Assembly: GCA_028292745.1 (NCBI GenBank)
Contig: JAQGLT010000108.1
Coordinates: 1-57,789, forward strand
DNA from: Polaromonas sp.
Lineage (GTDB): Bacteria > Pseudomonadota > Gammaproteobacteria > Burkholderiales > Burkholderiaceae_C
DNA: 57,789 nt
Direction: 5' to 3'
The notes beneath the pieces were generated by a model, which worked only from the letters and a program-made list of their open reading frames with translations, was not told the DNA's origin and did no database searches. Both the position numbers and the translations under genes were made by a program. Below, one piece after another: positions 18,776 through 26,341 of this stretch. Every line of letters begins with the position of its first letter. Positions within the stretch are counted from its first letter, which is position 1.

Positions 18776-19687
18776 ATGGACCTCAAGCAACTCGAATACT
18801 TCGTCCGCGTTGCTGAACTCGGAAGCTTCACCCGCGCCTCCATCGCACTGGACGTAGCCCAGCCCGCGCTGAGCCGGCAGGTGCGGCTGCTGGAAGTGGA
18901 GCTGCGCCAGAGCCTCCTGGTGCGCAATGGACGCGGGGCCACGCCCACGGAGGCGGGCAAGCTGCTCCTCGCGCATGGCCGTGGCATCCTGCATCAGGTG
19001 GAGCGCGCGCGTGAAGAACTGGGCCGGGTACGTGGCTCGCTCGCCGGTCGCGTCGCCATCGGCCTGCCGCCCACGCTGGCGCGGGTGCTGACGGTACCGC
19101 TGACACGCGCTTTCCGCAAGCAACTACCCGAGGCGCAGCTGTCAATCAGTGAAGGCCTGTCGGTGGTGATGCGGGAATGGCTGCTCAACGGGCGGCTCGA
19201 CATCGCGGTGCTCTACAACGCCCAGCCCGCCGCCGGCATCGAAATGGCGGCGCTGCTCGATGAAGACCTGCTGCTGGTGCAGGCGCGCCCGCCCGGCTTG
19301 AGCGAAGACCCGCCGCCGGCGGCCATCCGGCTCAGCGAGGTGGCCAGGCTGCCGCTGGTGATTCCCAGCCGGCCCAACGCAATCCGCATGCATGTGGAAG
19401 CGCAGATGGCGGGCATCGGTTGCCGGCCGGTGATTGCGCTCGAAATCGACGGCGTGGCCGCGATTCTTGACCTAGTGGCCGACGGCGCCGGTTGCGCCCT
19501 GCTGTCGCGCAATGCCGTGGCCAGCTCCATCAGGCCGTCGGCCTTTACCATGCGTACGATTTGCGAACCGGCGCTGCGCACCCGCCTGTCGCTGGTCACC
19601 AGTTCACTGCGGCCCGCCACGCTGACCCAGAAAACCACCTTGGCGCTGATCCGCAGCATCGCCAAGGGCCAACTCGAAAAACCATAA
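18776..19687 (+). CDS. LysR-family transcriptional regulator of the pmd cluster (putative PmdR)
   Basis: This 303-residue protein has the LysR helix-turn-helix MDLKQLEYFVRVAELGSFTR then VAQPALSRQVRLLEVEL. The effector domain begins near residue 92 (GRVAIGLPPTLARVL), with a NAC/Cbl-like look. It is divergent from the ModA-like gene and the pmd catabolic genes, so it most likely controls them in response to protocatechuate or a pathway intermediate. It is followed 10 bp later by a Bug receptor gene that may be co-transcribed. Binding partner and effector are inferred, not seen. Confidence 0.88.
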   Translation: MDLKQLEYFVRVAELGSFTRASIALDVAQPALSRQVRLLEVELRQSLLVRNGRGATPTEAGKLLLAHGRGILHQVERAREELGRVRGSLAGRVAIGLPPTLARVLTVPLTRAFRKQLPEAQLSISEGLSVVMREWLLNGRLDIAVLYNAQPAAGIEMAALLDEDLLLVQARPPGLSEDPPPAAIRLSEVARLPLVIPSRPNAIRMHVEAQMAGIGCRPVIALEIDGVAAILDLVADGAGCALLSRNAVASSIRPSAFTMRTICEPALRTRLSLVTSSLRPATLTQKTTLALIRSIAKGQLEKP

Positions 19688-19697
19688 GGAAATTACT

Positions 19698-20696
19698 ATG
19701 AAAAAGATAGCTACCCGCGCACACAGCGTATGCGCAACAATCGCTTTTGGCACTTTTTTCGCTTTATGGAGCAGCAGCGTGCAGGCCCAGCCAGCCGCCT
19801 ACCCGACCAAGCCGATCCGGCTGGTAGTGCCGTTCACCCCCGGCGGCAGCACCGACATCCTGGCACGCGCCATCGGGCAGGAATTGACCAAGGCCTGGGG
19901 CCAGAGCGTGGTGGTGGACAACGTGCCGGGCGCCGGCGGCGCCATCGGTGCCGAGAAGGTGGCCAAGGCGCCGGCCGACGGCTACACGCTGCTGATGGGC
20001 CATATCGGCACGCTGGCGGTCAACCCGAGCCTGTATCCCAAGCTGCCCTACAACCCGGTCAAGGATTTCGCGCCGGTGGCCTGGGTGGCCCGCGTGCCGA
20101 ACGTGCTGGTGGTCCACCCTTCTGTGCAGGCCAGGACCTTGAAGGAGTTTGTCACCCTGGCCAAGGCAAAGCCGGGCCAGCTGAACTACGGCTCGGGCGG
20201 CAACGGCAGCGCGGCCAACCTGGCGACCGAATACTTCAAGCTGCAGACCGGCACCTCAATGCTGCACATCCCTTACCGGGGCACCGCGCCCGCCGTGACC
20301 GACCTGATGGGCGGGCAGATCCAGGTGCTGTTCACCGGCGCGCCGGCCGTGATGGCCCAGCTCAAAAACGGCCAGCTGCGGGCGCTGGCGGTGTCCAGCC
20401 CGCAGCGGCTGGGCGCCCTGCCCGACCTGCCCACCGTGGCCGAGAGCGGCTACCCGGGTTTCGAGGCGGACCAGTGGTACGGCGTGGTGGCGCCCGCCGG
20501 CACCCCGCAGGGCATCATCGAGCGGCTCAACCGGCAGATCAACGAAGCGCTCAAGTCGCCGGAACTCGCCAAACGCCTGGACGCCGAGGGCGCCGTGGCC
20601 ATGCCCGGCACGCCCGAGGTATTCGGCCGGCTGATCGTGACGGAAATCGCGCGCTGGAAGCCGGTGATCGGCTCCGGCCGAGTGAAGGCCGACTGA
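19698..20696 (+). CDS. Bug-family tripartite tricarboxylate receptor (orphan)
   Basis: This 332-residue protein has a signal peptide MKKIATRAHSVCATIAFGTF cleaved after SSVQAQ, then Bug hallmarks VVPFTPGGSTDILARAIG and NVPGAGGAIGAEKVAKAPADG. AAGGA lies before the ATG. No tctA or tctB is adjacent, as is usual for the many orphan Bug genes of this order. It sits 10 bp behind the pmd LysR gene and so may bind an aromatic acid or pathway dicarboxylate. The first 50 bases of the gene match the R1 repeat, so part of the signal peptide seems repeat-derived. Confidence 0.92.
   Translation: MKKIATRAHSVCATIAFGTFFALWSSSVQAQPAAYPTKPIRLVVPFTPGGSTDILARAIGQELTKAWGQSVVVDNVPGAGGAIGAEKVAKAPADGYTLLMGHIGTLAVNPSLYPKLPYNPVKDFAPVAWVARVPNVLVVHPSVQARTLKEFVTLAKAKPGQLNYGSGGNGSAANLATEYFKLQTGTSMLHIPYRGTAPAVTDLMGGQIQVLFTGAPAVMAQLKNGQLRALAVSSPQRLGALPDLPTVAESGYPGFEADQWYGVVAPAGTPQGIIERLNRQINEALKSPELAKRLDAEGAVAMPGTPEVFGRLIVTEIARWKPVIGSGRVKAD
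19701..19750 (+). repeat. R1 dispersed repeat within the signal-peptide codons of a Bug gene
   Basis: ATAGCTACCCGCGCA at 19707-19721 is identical to 15 bases of the R1 copy at 54551-54600. The following TGCGC and TTTT blocks occur at the same spacing. The copy is in frame and encodes most of the signal peptide's first 17 residues. Confidence 0.55.
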
Positions 20697-20730
20697 AGGC
20701 ATTGCTGCTGGCTTGGGCTTGCCCGCTACC

Positions 20731-20785
20731 AAAATAATAGCCGCTTGCGCAGGAAGCGCCTGCCCAAAAGACTTTTTTAATGCAT
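20731..20785 (+). repeat. R1 dispersed repeat, left member of an inverted pair
   Basis: It contains AATAGCCGCTTGCGCAGGAA, then GCGCCTGCC and a T-run before AATGC, matching the R1 core. It lies just after the Bug gene in the convergent gap 20697-20984. Confidence 0.7.
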
Positions 20786-20880
20786 AAATCTGTAGTAGCG
20801 CCTGATTTTTCAGTTTTTTTCTTTCTTCTTCCAACCCTGCAAGAAAGACAAATGGGCATCGAGGTTTGTATATTTTTTTA

Positions 20881-20932
20881 ATCAAAAATGGCTGCAGCGC
20901 ACACGCTGTTGGCGCAAGCAGCTATTCATTCA
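20881..20932 (-). repeat. R1 dispersed repeat, right member of an inverted pair
   Basis: On the minus strand it reads AATAGCTGCTTGCGCCAACA, then GTGCGCTGCAGCCATTTTTG. It is opposite in direction to the copy at 20731-20785, so the pair could fold into a long stem between the converging Bug and AEC genes. Confidence 0.75.
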
Positions 20933-20984
20933 GTAACAGGCAGCCTGCGGTACCAGGGCTACTGCCTGCCAGAGCAATGCCCCT

Positions 20985-21950
20985 CTAGTGCGCCCATCCC
21001 GGCATCTGGCGAAGCCCCCAGAGCAGCAAGCTGATGGTGAAAAAAGACGCCACCGTGCAGCCCAGCAGGCTGGCCGCCGCCAGGCCCTCCAGGCCATGCT
21101 TTTGCGCCAGCAGGGTGTAGATGCCCATCATCGGCATGGCCGCCATCAGCACCGCGCCAATGCGCATCGCCGGCGGCATGGCGACCAGCCCTGCCGCCTC
21201 AAACAGCAGCAGCACGGCCAGCACCGCCAACGGATGCAGCAGCAGCTTGCCCGCCACGATCCGCATGACCGGGCGGCGCAGGCCCTGGATTTTCAAGCCC
21301 ACCAGCGCGCCGCCAATCACGAACAGCGACAGCGCGCCGCTGGCCTGCGCGAACAGCGTCATCGTGCGCGCCAGCGCCGACGGCAGCGTCCAGCCCATCA
21401 GGGAGACGGTGAAGCCCGCCAGCAGCCCCAGCACGATGGGGTTGCGCAGCAGGCTGGCCAGGCTCTGGCGCAGCACCCGGTGCCAGGCGCTGGCGCGGCC
21501 CTGCCCGCTTTCGGCCAGCGCCAGCAGCAGCGGAACCATCAGGAGGTTCTCGACGATCATGTTCAGGCCGAGGATGACGCCGGCCACCGGCCCGAGCGTC
21601 AGCAGCGCAATGGGATAGCCGACAAACCCGCTGTTGGAGCAAGCCATGCCCATGGCGTAGTAGGCGCTGGTGGTGCCGTCCTGGCGGGCCGCCCGGCGCG
21701 CCCAGAGCCAGCCCAGTCCGAGCGTGAGCAGCGAGCCCGAGGCATACACCAGCAGGTAGGAGCCGTTCAGGATCTCGCCCAGCGACCGCTGCGCCAGCGA
21801 ATTGAACAGCAGCGCCGGCAGCGCCAGGTTGATGACGAACTTGCCCAGCACCCGCATGTCGGCAGCGTTGAACAAGCCCTGCCGGGTGGTCAGGAAGCCG
21901 AGCAGGATGGTGAGGTAGATCGGCCCGGTGATGGCCAGGATGTCCAGCAT
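20985..21950 (-). CDS. AEC-family (auxin efflux carrier type) transporter
   Basis: A 321-residue membrane protein with about ten helices in the five-plus-five AEC arrangement. It starts MLDILAITGPIYLTILLGF; the conserved NLALPALLFNSLAQ segment and the GMACSNSGFVGYPIAL loop (equivalent to the family's N-x-G-x-x-G-P site) are present. AEC proteins export or import organic acids such as malate or malonate. The ATG at 21950 fits the first helix; the longer in-frame start would add 35 arginine-rich residues read from the upstream gene. It is third in a minus-strand set with a dehydrogenase and a Bug receptor. Substrate unknown. Confidence 0.87.
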   Translation of the reverse strand: MLDILAITGPIYLTILLGFLTTRQGLFNAADMRVLGKFVINLALPALLFNSLAQRSLGEILNGSYLLVYASGSLLTLGLGWLWARRAARQDGTTSAYYAMGMACSNSGFVGYPIALLTLGPVAGVILGLNMIVENLLMVPLLLALAESGQGRASAWHRVLRQSLASLLRNPIVLGLLAGFTVSLMGWTLPSALARTMTLFAQASGALSLFVIGGALVGLKIQGLRRPVMRIVAGKLLLHPLAVLAVLLLFEAAGLVAMPPAMRIGAVLMAAMPMMGIYTLLAQKHGLEGLAAASLLGCTVASFFTISLLLWGLRQMPGWAH

Positions 21951-21984
21951 CAGCGGCGCCCGGCGGCACGCGGGCAGGCCCGCA

Positions 21985-22896
21985 TCACTTCTTGCGCGCG
22001 GCCAGCAGGCTGTCGGCGTAGTCCTGCCAGCGCGCGCCCTTGCCCACATCGGCAAACACGCCGGCCCGTGCCTGGTCGGCCACCCACTGCTGCTTGGCGG
22101 CGATGGCGCCGGCCATCAGCGGCTCGAAACCGGCTTCGCGCACGGTGTTGGCCGACTCGCGCATTTCCTCGGCCCTGCGCTGGCCGTGCTGCACCACCCG
22201 GCTGAAGAAGTAGGCACCCTGCTCGCTCCAGTCGATGCTGGGAAAGGTTTCCTGCAGCGTCGGCAGGACCTGGTCTTCCACCCCGTAGGCGCGGGCGGTG
22301 GTGTAGCTCTCCACCACCAGCGCCTCCAGGCCCTTGATCATGATGCTGCGGCACATCTTGATGGCGCTGGCCACGCCCAGCTGCCGGCTCACGGCGGTGG
22401 CATCCATGTCCCAGCCGGTCAGCAATGCCGCCAGCTCTTCAGCCGCCGCGCCGCCCAGCAGCATCGGCACCTTGATGCCATAGGGCGGCACCGAGGTCAT
22501 CACCCCGGCCTCGACATACCGGCCGCCTGCGGCATCGATCAAAGCGGCGCACTGCTGCTTGGTCCCGGGCGAAGCGGAATTCAGATCGAGGTAGACGGTG
22601 CCCGGCTGCAGGAACGGCGCCGCTTCCTGCGCCACAGCCAGCGTGTTGGAGGCAGTCACGGCCGAGATGATCAGGTTGCTGGCCTGGCACAAAGCCCGCG
22701 CAGACGACTGCGCCGCCACGCCGGCCCGCGCCGCATGGTCCAGCTCAGCTGCCTGCATGCCCGCGTCCGACAGCTTCACGTCCCATGCCACCACCGAAGT
22801 GACGCCGGGTTTGCCTGCCAGGCCGGCACTGAAAATCTTGCCGACTTCGCCATAACCGATAAGGCCAATCTGGTGGCCGGTGTGCTGTGTGTTCAT
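21985..22896 (-). CDS. NAD(P)-dependent oxidoreductase, 6-phosphogluconate dehydrogenase-like with DUF1932
   Basis: The product has 303 residues from the ATG at 22896. The N-terminal Rossmann motif is IGLIGYGEVGKIFSAGLAG; the middle holds DLNSASPGTKQQ (the substrate-side loop of beta-hydroxyacid dehydrogenases) and GGRYVEAGVMTSVPPYG. The C-terminal all-helical part has SAIKMCRSIMIKGLEALVVE, containing the catalytic lysine region and typical of the DUF1932 group. It probably oxidises or reduces a hydroxy acid in the cytoplasm. It lies 40 bp after a Bug receptor gene and 34 bp before the AEC gene, suggesting uptake, oxidation and export or exchange of one acid. Substrate not known. Confidence 0.82.
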   Translation of the reverse strand: MNTQHTGHQIGLIGYGEVGKIFSAGLAGKPGVTSVVAWDVKLSDAGMQAAELDHAARAGVAAQSSARALCQASNLIISAVTASNTLAVAQEAAPFLQPGTVYLDLNSASPGTKQQCAALIDAAGGRYVEAGVMTSVPPYGIKVPMLLGGAAAEELAALLTGWDMDATAVSRQLGVASAIKMCRSIMIKGLEALVVESYTTARAYGVEDQVLPTLQETFPSIDWSEQGAYFFSRVVQHGQRRAEEMRESANTVREAGFEPLMAGAIAAKQQWVADQARAGVFADVGKGARWQDYADSLLAARKK

Positions 22897-22936
22897 GACT
22901 TCAACCTGTAAAAAATAAGGATGCAAGGGTAAGGAC

Positions 22937-23917
22937 TTACTGGCGTGCGATGCCGGCGCGCGCAATTACCTCGCTCCAGCGTTTCATATCGTTGGTCAGC
23001 AGCGCCGCGGCCTGCTCGGGCGTGCCGGGATGCGGATCGAGGTTCAAATCCTGCAGCTGTTTTTTGACCATGGGGTCGTTGAGCGCCGCCACGATTTCCT
23101 GGTTCAGGCGCGCAATGACCGCCCGGGGCGTTCCGGCAGGCACGGCCAGGCCGTTCCAGGATGCCGCCACCAGTCCCGCAACGCCTGCCTCCTTCGCGGT
23201 CGGCACGCCGGGAAGCACCCGCGAACGCCTGTCGCCGGTAACGGCCAGGGGATGCAGCGCTTTGGCATTGATCTGGGCCAGCAGCGGGCTCAAAATGTCC
23301 AGCCCCACATCGACCTGCTTGCCGCGCAGCGCATTGATCACCGCCGGCGTCCCATTGAAGGGCACGATCTGGGCGTCAAGCCCGGCGGTGGACTTGAACA
23401 GTTCAGCCGCAAGGTGCTGGGTGGTGCCAATGGTGGGCGTGCCGATATTGAGCTTGCCAGGGTTGGCCTTGGCCCAGGCCACCACATCGGCCAGGGTTTT
23501 GAAACGCCCCCCGGCTGCGGCCACAATCGCCAGGTCAAATGTCGCCAGCGGCGCCACCGCCAGAAAGTCCTTCGCCGTGTCGAAAGGCAGCGACTTGAAC
23601 AGCGAGGCGCTGACAGCCGTGCCGCTTGAAATCAGCAGCAGTGTGTGGCCATCCGGCGCCGCCTTGGCCACCATGTCGGCGGCAACGACACCCCCGGCAC
23701 CCGGCTTGTTGTCGATGACCACGGGCTGCCCGAGCGCCTCGCCGATCTTGCGCCCGACGGCTCGGGCCGTGAGGTCGGCAGCGCCGCCCGGTGCATTGGG
23801 GACGACGATGCGCAGCGGCCTTGTCGGATAGGCCGTTTGGGCCTGCGCAGTTGTGCCCAGGCGCATGGCTGCAGAAAGCGCGAGGGTGTTCACAATTAAA
23901 CGGCGGCGTGACAACAT
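22937..23917 (-). CDS. Bug-family tripartite tricarboxylate receptor
   Basis: The product has 326 residues from the ATG at 23917, which has GAGGAA seven bases upstream; in-frame ATGs 5 and 10 codons earlier lack this. Signal peptide MLSRRRLIVNTLALSAAMRL, cleaved after AQAQ. Mature protein has VVPNAPGGAADLTARAVGRK and NKPGAGGVVAADMVAKAAPDG, the Bug ligand loops. It is the first gene of the bug-dehydrogenase-AEC set. No Tct permease is nearby, so its transport partner is unknown. Confidence 0.92.
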   Translation of the reverse strand: MLSRRRLIVNTLALSAAMRLGTTAQAQTAYPTRPLRIVVPNAPGGAADLTARAVGRKIGEALGQPVVIDNKPGAGGVVAADMVAKAAPDGHTLLLISSGTAVSASLFKSLPFDTAKDFLAVAPLATFDLAIVAAAGGRFKTLADVVAWAKANPGKLNIGTPTIGTTQHLAAELFKSTAGLDAQIVPFNGTPAVINALRGKQVDVGLDILSPLLAQINAKALHPLAVTGDRRSRVLPGVPTAKEAGVAGLVAASWNGLAVPAGTPRAVIARLNQEIVAALNDPMVKKQLQDLNLDPHPGTPEQAAALLTNDMKRWSEVIARAGIARQ

Positions 23918-24141
23918 GGATGGTTTCCTCATGAGAATGCACGGCACGGCACGCCATGCATCGGCATGCCTGGGTATCGCTTACCCTGGCATCACATGAT
24001 TGTGCGGGATTTACCGGCTTTGGGCAGTGGCTTGCCCACTCTAACTGCCAGACGGGAAACGCATAACGGCCATCCACCATGCAGATGACCGTCCGTTCCG
24101 AACTAACGCACCGGCAAGCCGAGGCACATTGAGCGAGGCCA

Positions 24142-24180
24142 AAATAAAAAACGCCCGGCGCTGATGAAAGCGCCGGGCGT
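24142..24180 (-). terminator. Rho-independent terminator of the LivK-type gene
   Basis: On the minus strand, ACGCCCGGCGCT and AGCGCCGGGCGT form a perfect 12-base stem with a short loop, followed by TTTTTTATTTT. It lies 62 bases after the stop of the gene at 24242-25372. Confidence 0.93.
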
Positions 24181-24241
24181 CAGACTGAAAGCGGCTGGCG
24201 GCCGCTGCGTGTCCGCCAAGGCGGGCACGTCAGGGGGTTTT

Positions 24242-25372
24242 TCAGTTCAGGGCGGACTTCTTGCCGTCTTTGTAGACGTACAGGGTGACGGCAGCATTCT
24301 TCAACTCGCCATTGGGCTCGAAAGCGATGGTGGACGTGACGCCCTTGTAGTTGGACTTGATCAGTTCGGCGTTGTATACCTTTGGATCAGTCGAATTAGC
24401 GCGCTTCATGGCATCGACCAGCAGGAAGGTGGCGTCATAGGTGTAGGGGCTGTAAATCTGGAACTGGCCGGGGAACTTGGCGTCGTAGCGTTTTTTCCAG
24501 GCTTCTCCGCCAGGCATTTTGGCTAGTGATGTTCCGCCTTCAGCGCAGACCACATTGTTTAACGTCTTGGCGCCGCCTGCTAGCTTAGCCACTTCAGCGG
24601 TGCAGATGCCATCACCCCCAAAATAATTGACACTGCTCATGCCGAGCTGCTCCATCTGGCGCAACATCGGGCCACCTTGCGCATCCATGCCGCCGAAGAA
24701 AACCATGTCGGGTTTCTTGGACTTGACAGCTGTCAGGATGGCCATGAAATCGGTAGCCTTGTCGGTGGTGTACTGCTCATCGACAACCGTTATGCCTTTG
24801 GTCATGGCACTCTTCTTGAACGCTTCAGCCACGCCTTGGCCGTAGGCGGTACGGTCGTCGATGATCGCAACTTTTTTCAGTTTCAGCGTATCGGCCGCAT
24901 AAAAAGCCAAGCGTGGTCCCAGAGCATTGTCATTGGCAATGATGCGGTAGGTGGTTTTGTAGCCAGGTTTTGTTAAGGCTGGATTGGTGGCGGCGCCTGT
25001 CACCATGGGAATGCCGCAGTCGCTGTAGACCTTGGAGGCAGGAATGGTGGTGCCGGAATTCAGGTGTCCAACCACGCCGGACACTTTGGAGTCGCACAGT
25101 TTTTGTGCGACGGCCGTGCCCTGCTTTGGGTCGGCGGCATCGTCTTCGGCCACCAGTTCGAACTTGACCTTTTTTCCGCCAATCACAATGTTCTGTGAGT
25201 TCAGCTCTTCAATGGCCATGCGGGCGCCATTTTCATTGTCTTTGCCGTAGTGCGCCTGCGCGCCGGACATCGGTGCGACATGGCCGATTTTCACGACGGC
25301 ATCCTGTGCCGAGGCCAGCCCTGCCACCATTGCCAAGGCTGCCACGACTGTCAATTTCAATCTCATCTGCAT
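24242..25372 (-). CDS. Branched-chain amino acid ABC transporter substrate-binding protein (LivK-type)
   Basis: A 376-residue protein with signal peptide MQMRLKLTVVAALAMVAGLASA, cleaved before QDAV. The mature part follows the LivJ/LivK pattern: VKIGHVAPMSGAQAHYGKDN, AVAQKLCDSKVSGVVGHLNSG, GIPMVTGAATNPALT, and VAIIDDRTAYGQGVAEAF at the lobe boundary. GGAG is seven bases before the ATG. The permease and ATPase genes are not within the window, so it is monocistronic here, ended by a strong terminator. It is usually a well-expressed periplasmic receptor for leucine, isoleucine or valine; the exact ligand is inferred. Confidence 0.93.
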   Translation of the reverse strand: MQMRLKLTVVAALAMVAGLASAQDAVVKIGHVAPMSGAQAHYGKDNENGARMAIEELNSQNIVIGGKKVKFELVAEDDAADPKQGTAVAQKLCDSKVSGVVGHLNSGTTIPASKVYSDCGIPMVTGAATNPALTKPGYKTTYRIIANDNALGPRLAFYAADTLKLKKVAIIDDRTAYGQGVAEAFKKSAMTKGITVVDEQYTTDKATDFMAILTAVKSKKPDMVFFGGMDAQGGPMLRQMEQLGMSSVNYFGGDGICTAEVAKLAGGAKTLNNVVCAEGGTSLAKMPGGEAWKKRYDAKFPGQFQIYSPYTYDATFLLVDAMKRANSTDPKVYNAELIKSNYKGVTSTIAFEPNGELKNAAVTLYVYKDGKKSALN

Positions 25373-25574
25373 ATATACACTCCGGTTAGGAAATTACCTG
25401 TGAAGGTTGAGAACGACTTTTTTTAACTCAACGGGGAAGAACATAACGCAATTTCCAGGCCTGCACCATTAGCAACCGCCCTAATTGGGCTTGCATTGGC
25501 GGGATGGCTGGCGCGTAAGTCTTATTGCGAAGTGCGCCTTTGCAGCCGGCCGGGGAAACAGCCCATGGCAGTGG

Positions 25575-25907
25575 CTACGCGCGCGGCGGCAATGGCGCAG
25601 CTTCCGCCTCGAAGGCCTGGCTGACCGATTCGCGCACCACGAGTTCAATCTCCTCGCGGACCCTGGACATCAGGGTGTCGGTCTGCTCTTGGATCAACTG
25701 GGCCAGAGCGTCATGCAGCCGCCGTTCAAGGACCAGGTCGATCCGCTGCAGGACACGCTGGACCATCAATTCCTGCATCTCATCCAAAGCCGGGCTGGTC
25801 CCCATGCTTTTGGAAAGGTCTGCCAAGGGCGATGCCTCCGGGCGAACAACCTCGGTCAATGTAGGAAATTTGCCGGATGCGCCGGAAAGCGGCGCGGCAG
25901 TGCTCAT
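25575..25907 (-). CDS. Conserved hypothetical protein downstream of holC
   Basis: A 110-residue soluble protein. The N-terminal 35 residues are low in structure. The rest is one long amphipathic, charge-rich helical region (MQELMVQRVLQRIDLVLERR, then LAQLIQEQTDTLMSRVREEI) likely to form a coiled coil. Its ATG overlaps the holC stop by four bases, so it is the third cistron of pepA-holC. Position is its best evidence of being real. No function recognised. Confidence 0.75.
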   Translation of the reverse strand: MSTAAPLSGASGKFPTLTEVVRPEASPLADLSKSMGTSPALDEMQELMVQRVLQRIDLVLERRLHDALAQLIQEQTDTLMSRVREEIELVVRESVSQAFEAEAAPLPPRA

Positions 25908-26341
25908 GCGCCCGCGCCCGTCTTGGCAAGGTCATGGCGAACCAGGTCATAGCCCCGCTTGGCGTAATGCTTCCAGCGGTCGCGGCCGGTCTGCACATCT
26001 TGCGGAAGCATGGACACCACTTCAATCAAACGCGCAAATCCCTCAAACCCGGCGGGAATGCCCTGCCCCAGATTCACCAGCACTTCACGGTCCGAACAAT
26101 CGGCTGGCGAAGCGGCCAGCACAATGGGCGTGGCGCGCACGGTAGTGGACAAGGCGTGGGCGGCGCAGTGCGGCACAAACTCTGCCGGCGAAAAGCGCCA
26201 GAGCAAGGCATCGAACTCGGCCAGCAGCGCCGGCTCGGCGGTTACCGCAATTCTTGCGCCGCTCAGATACGCCTTTCGCACCAGCCGACAGCCGTAGGCC
26301 AGCTTGTCAGGCACATTGAAGTGAAAGGCAATCCCGGTCAT
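25904..26341 (-). CDS. holC: DNA polymerase III subunit chi
   Basis: This 145-residue protein has HolC length and pattern. It begins TGIAFHFNVPDKLAYGCRLVRKA, and then has the LWRFSPAEFVPHC core and PIVLAASPADC. The C-terminal half is FARLIEVVSMLPQDVQTGRDRWKHYAKRGYDLVRHDL, given here from its two conserved blocks. Chi links the clamp loader psi subunit to SSB at the replication fork. Its ATG overlaps the pepA stop by four bases, the same gene pair as in E. coli. The assignment is firm. Confidence 0.93.
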   Translation of the reverse strand: MTGIAFHFNVPDKLAYGCRLVRKAYLSGARIAVTAEPALLAEFDALLWRFSPAEFVPHCAAHALSTTVRATPIVLAASPADCSDREVLVNLGQGIPAGFEGFARLIEVVSMLPQDVQTGRDRWKHYAKRGYDLVRHDLAKTGAGA

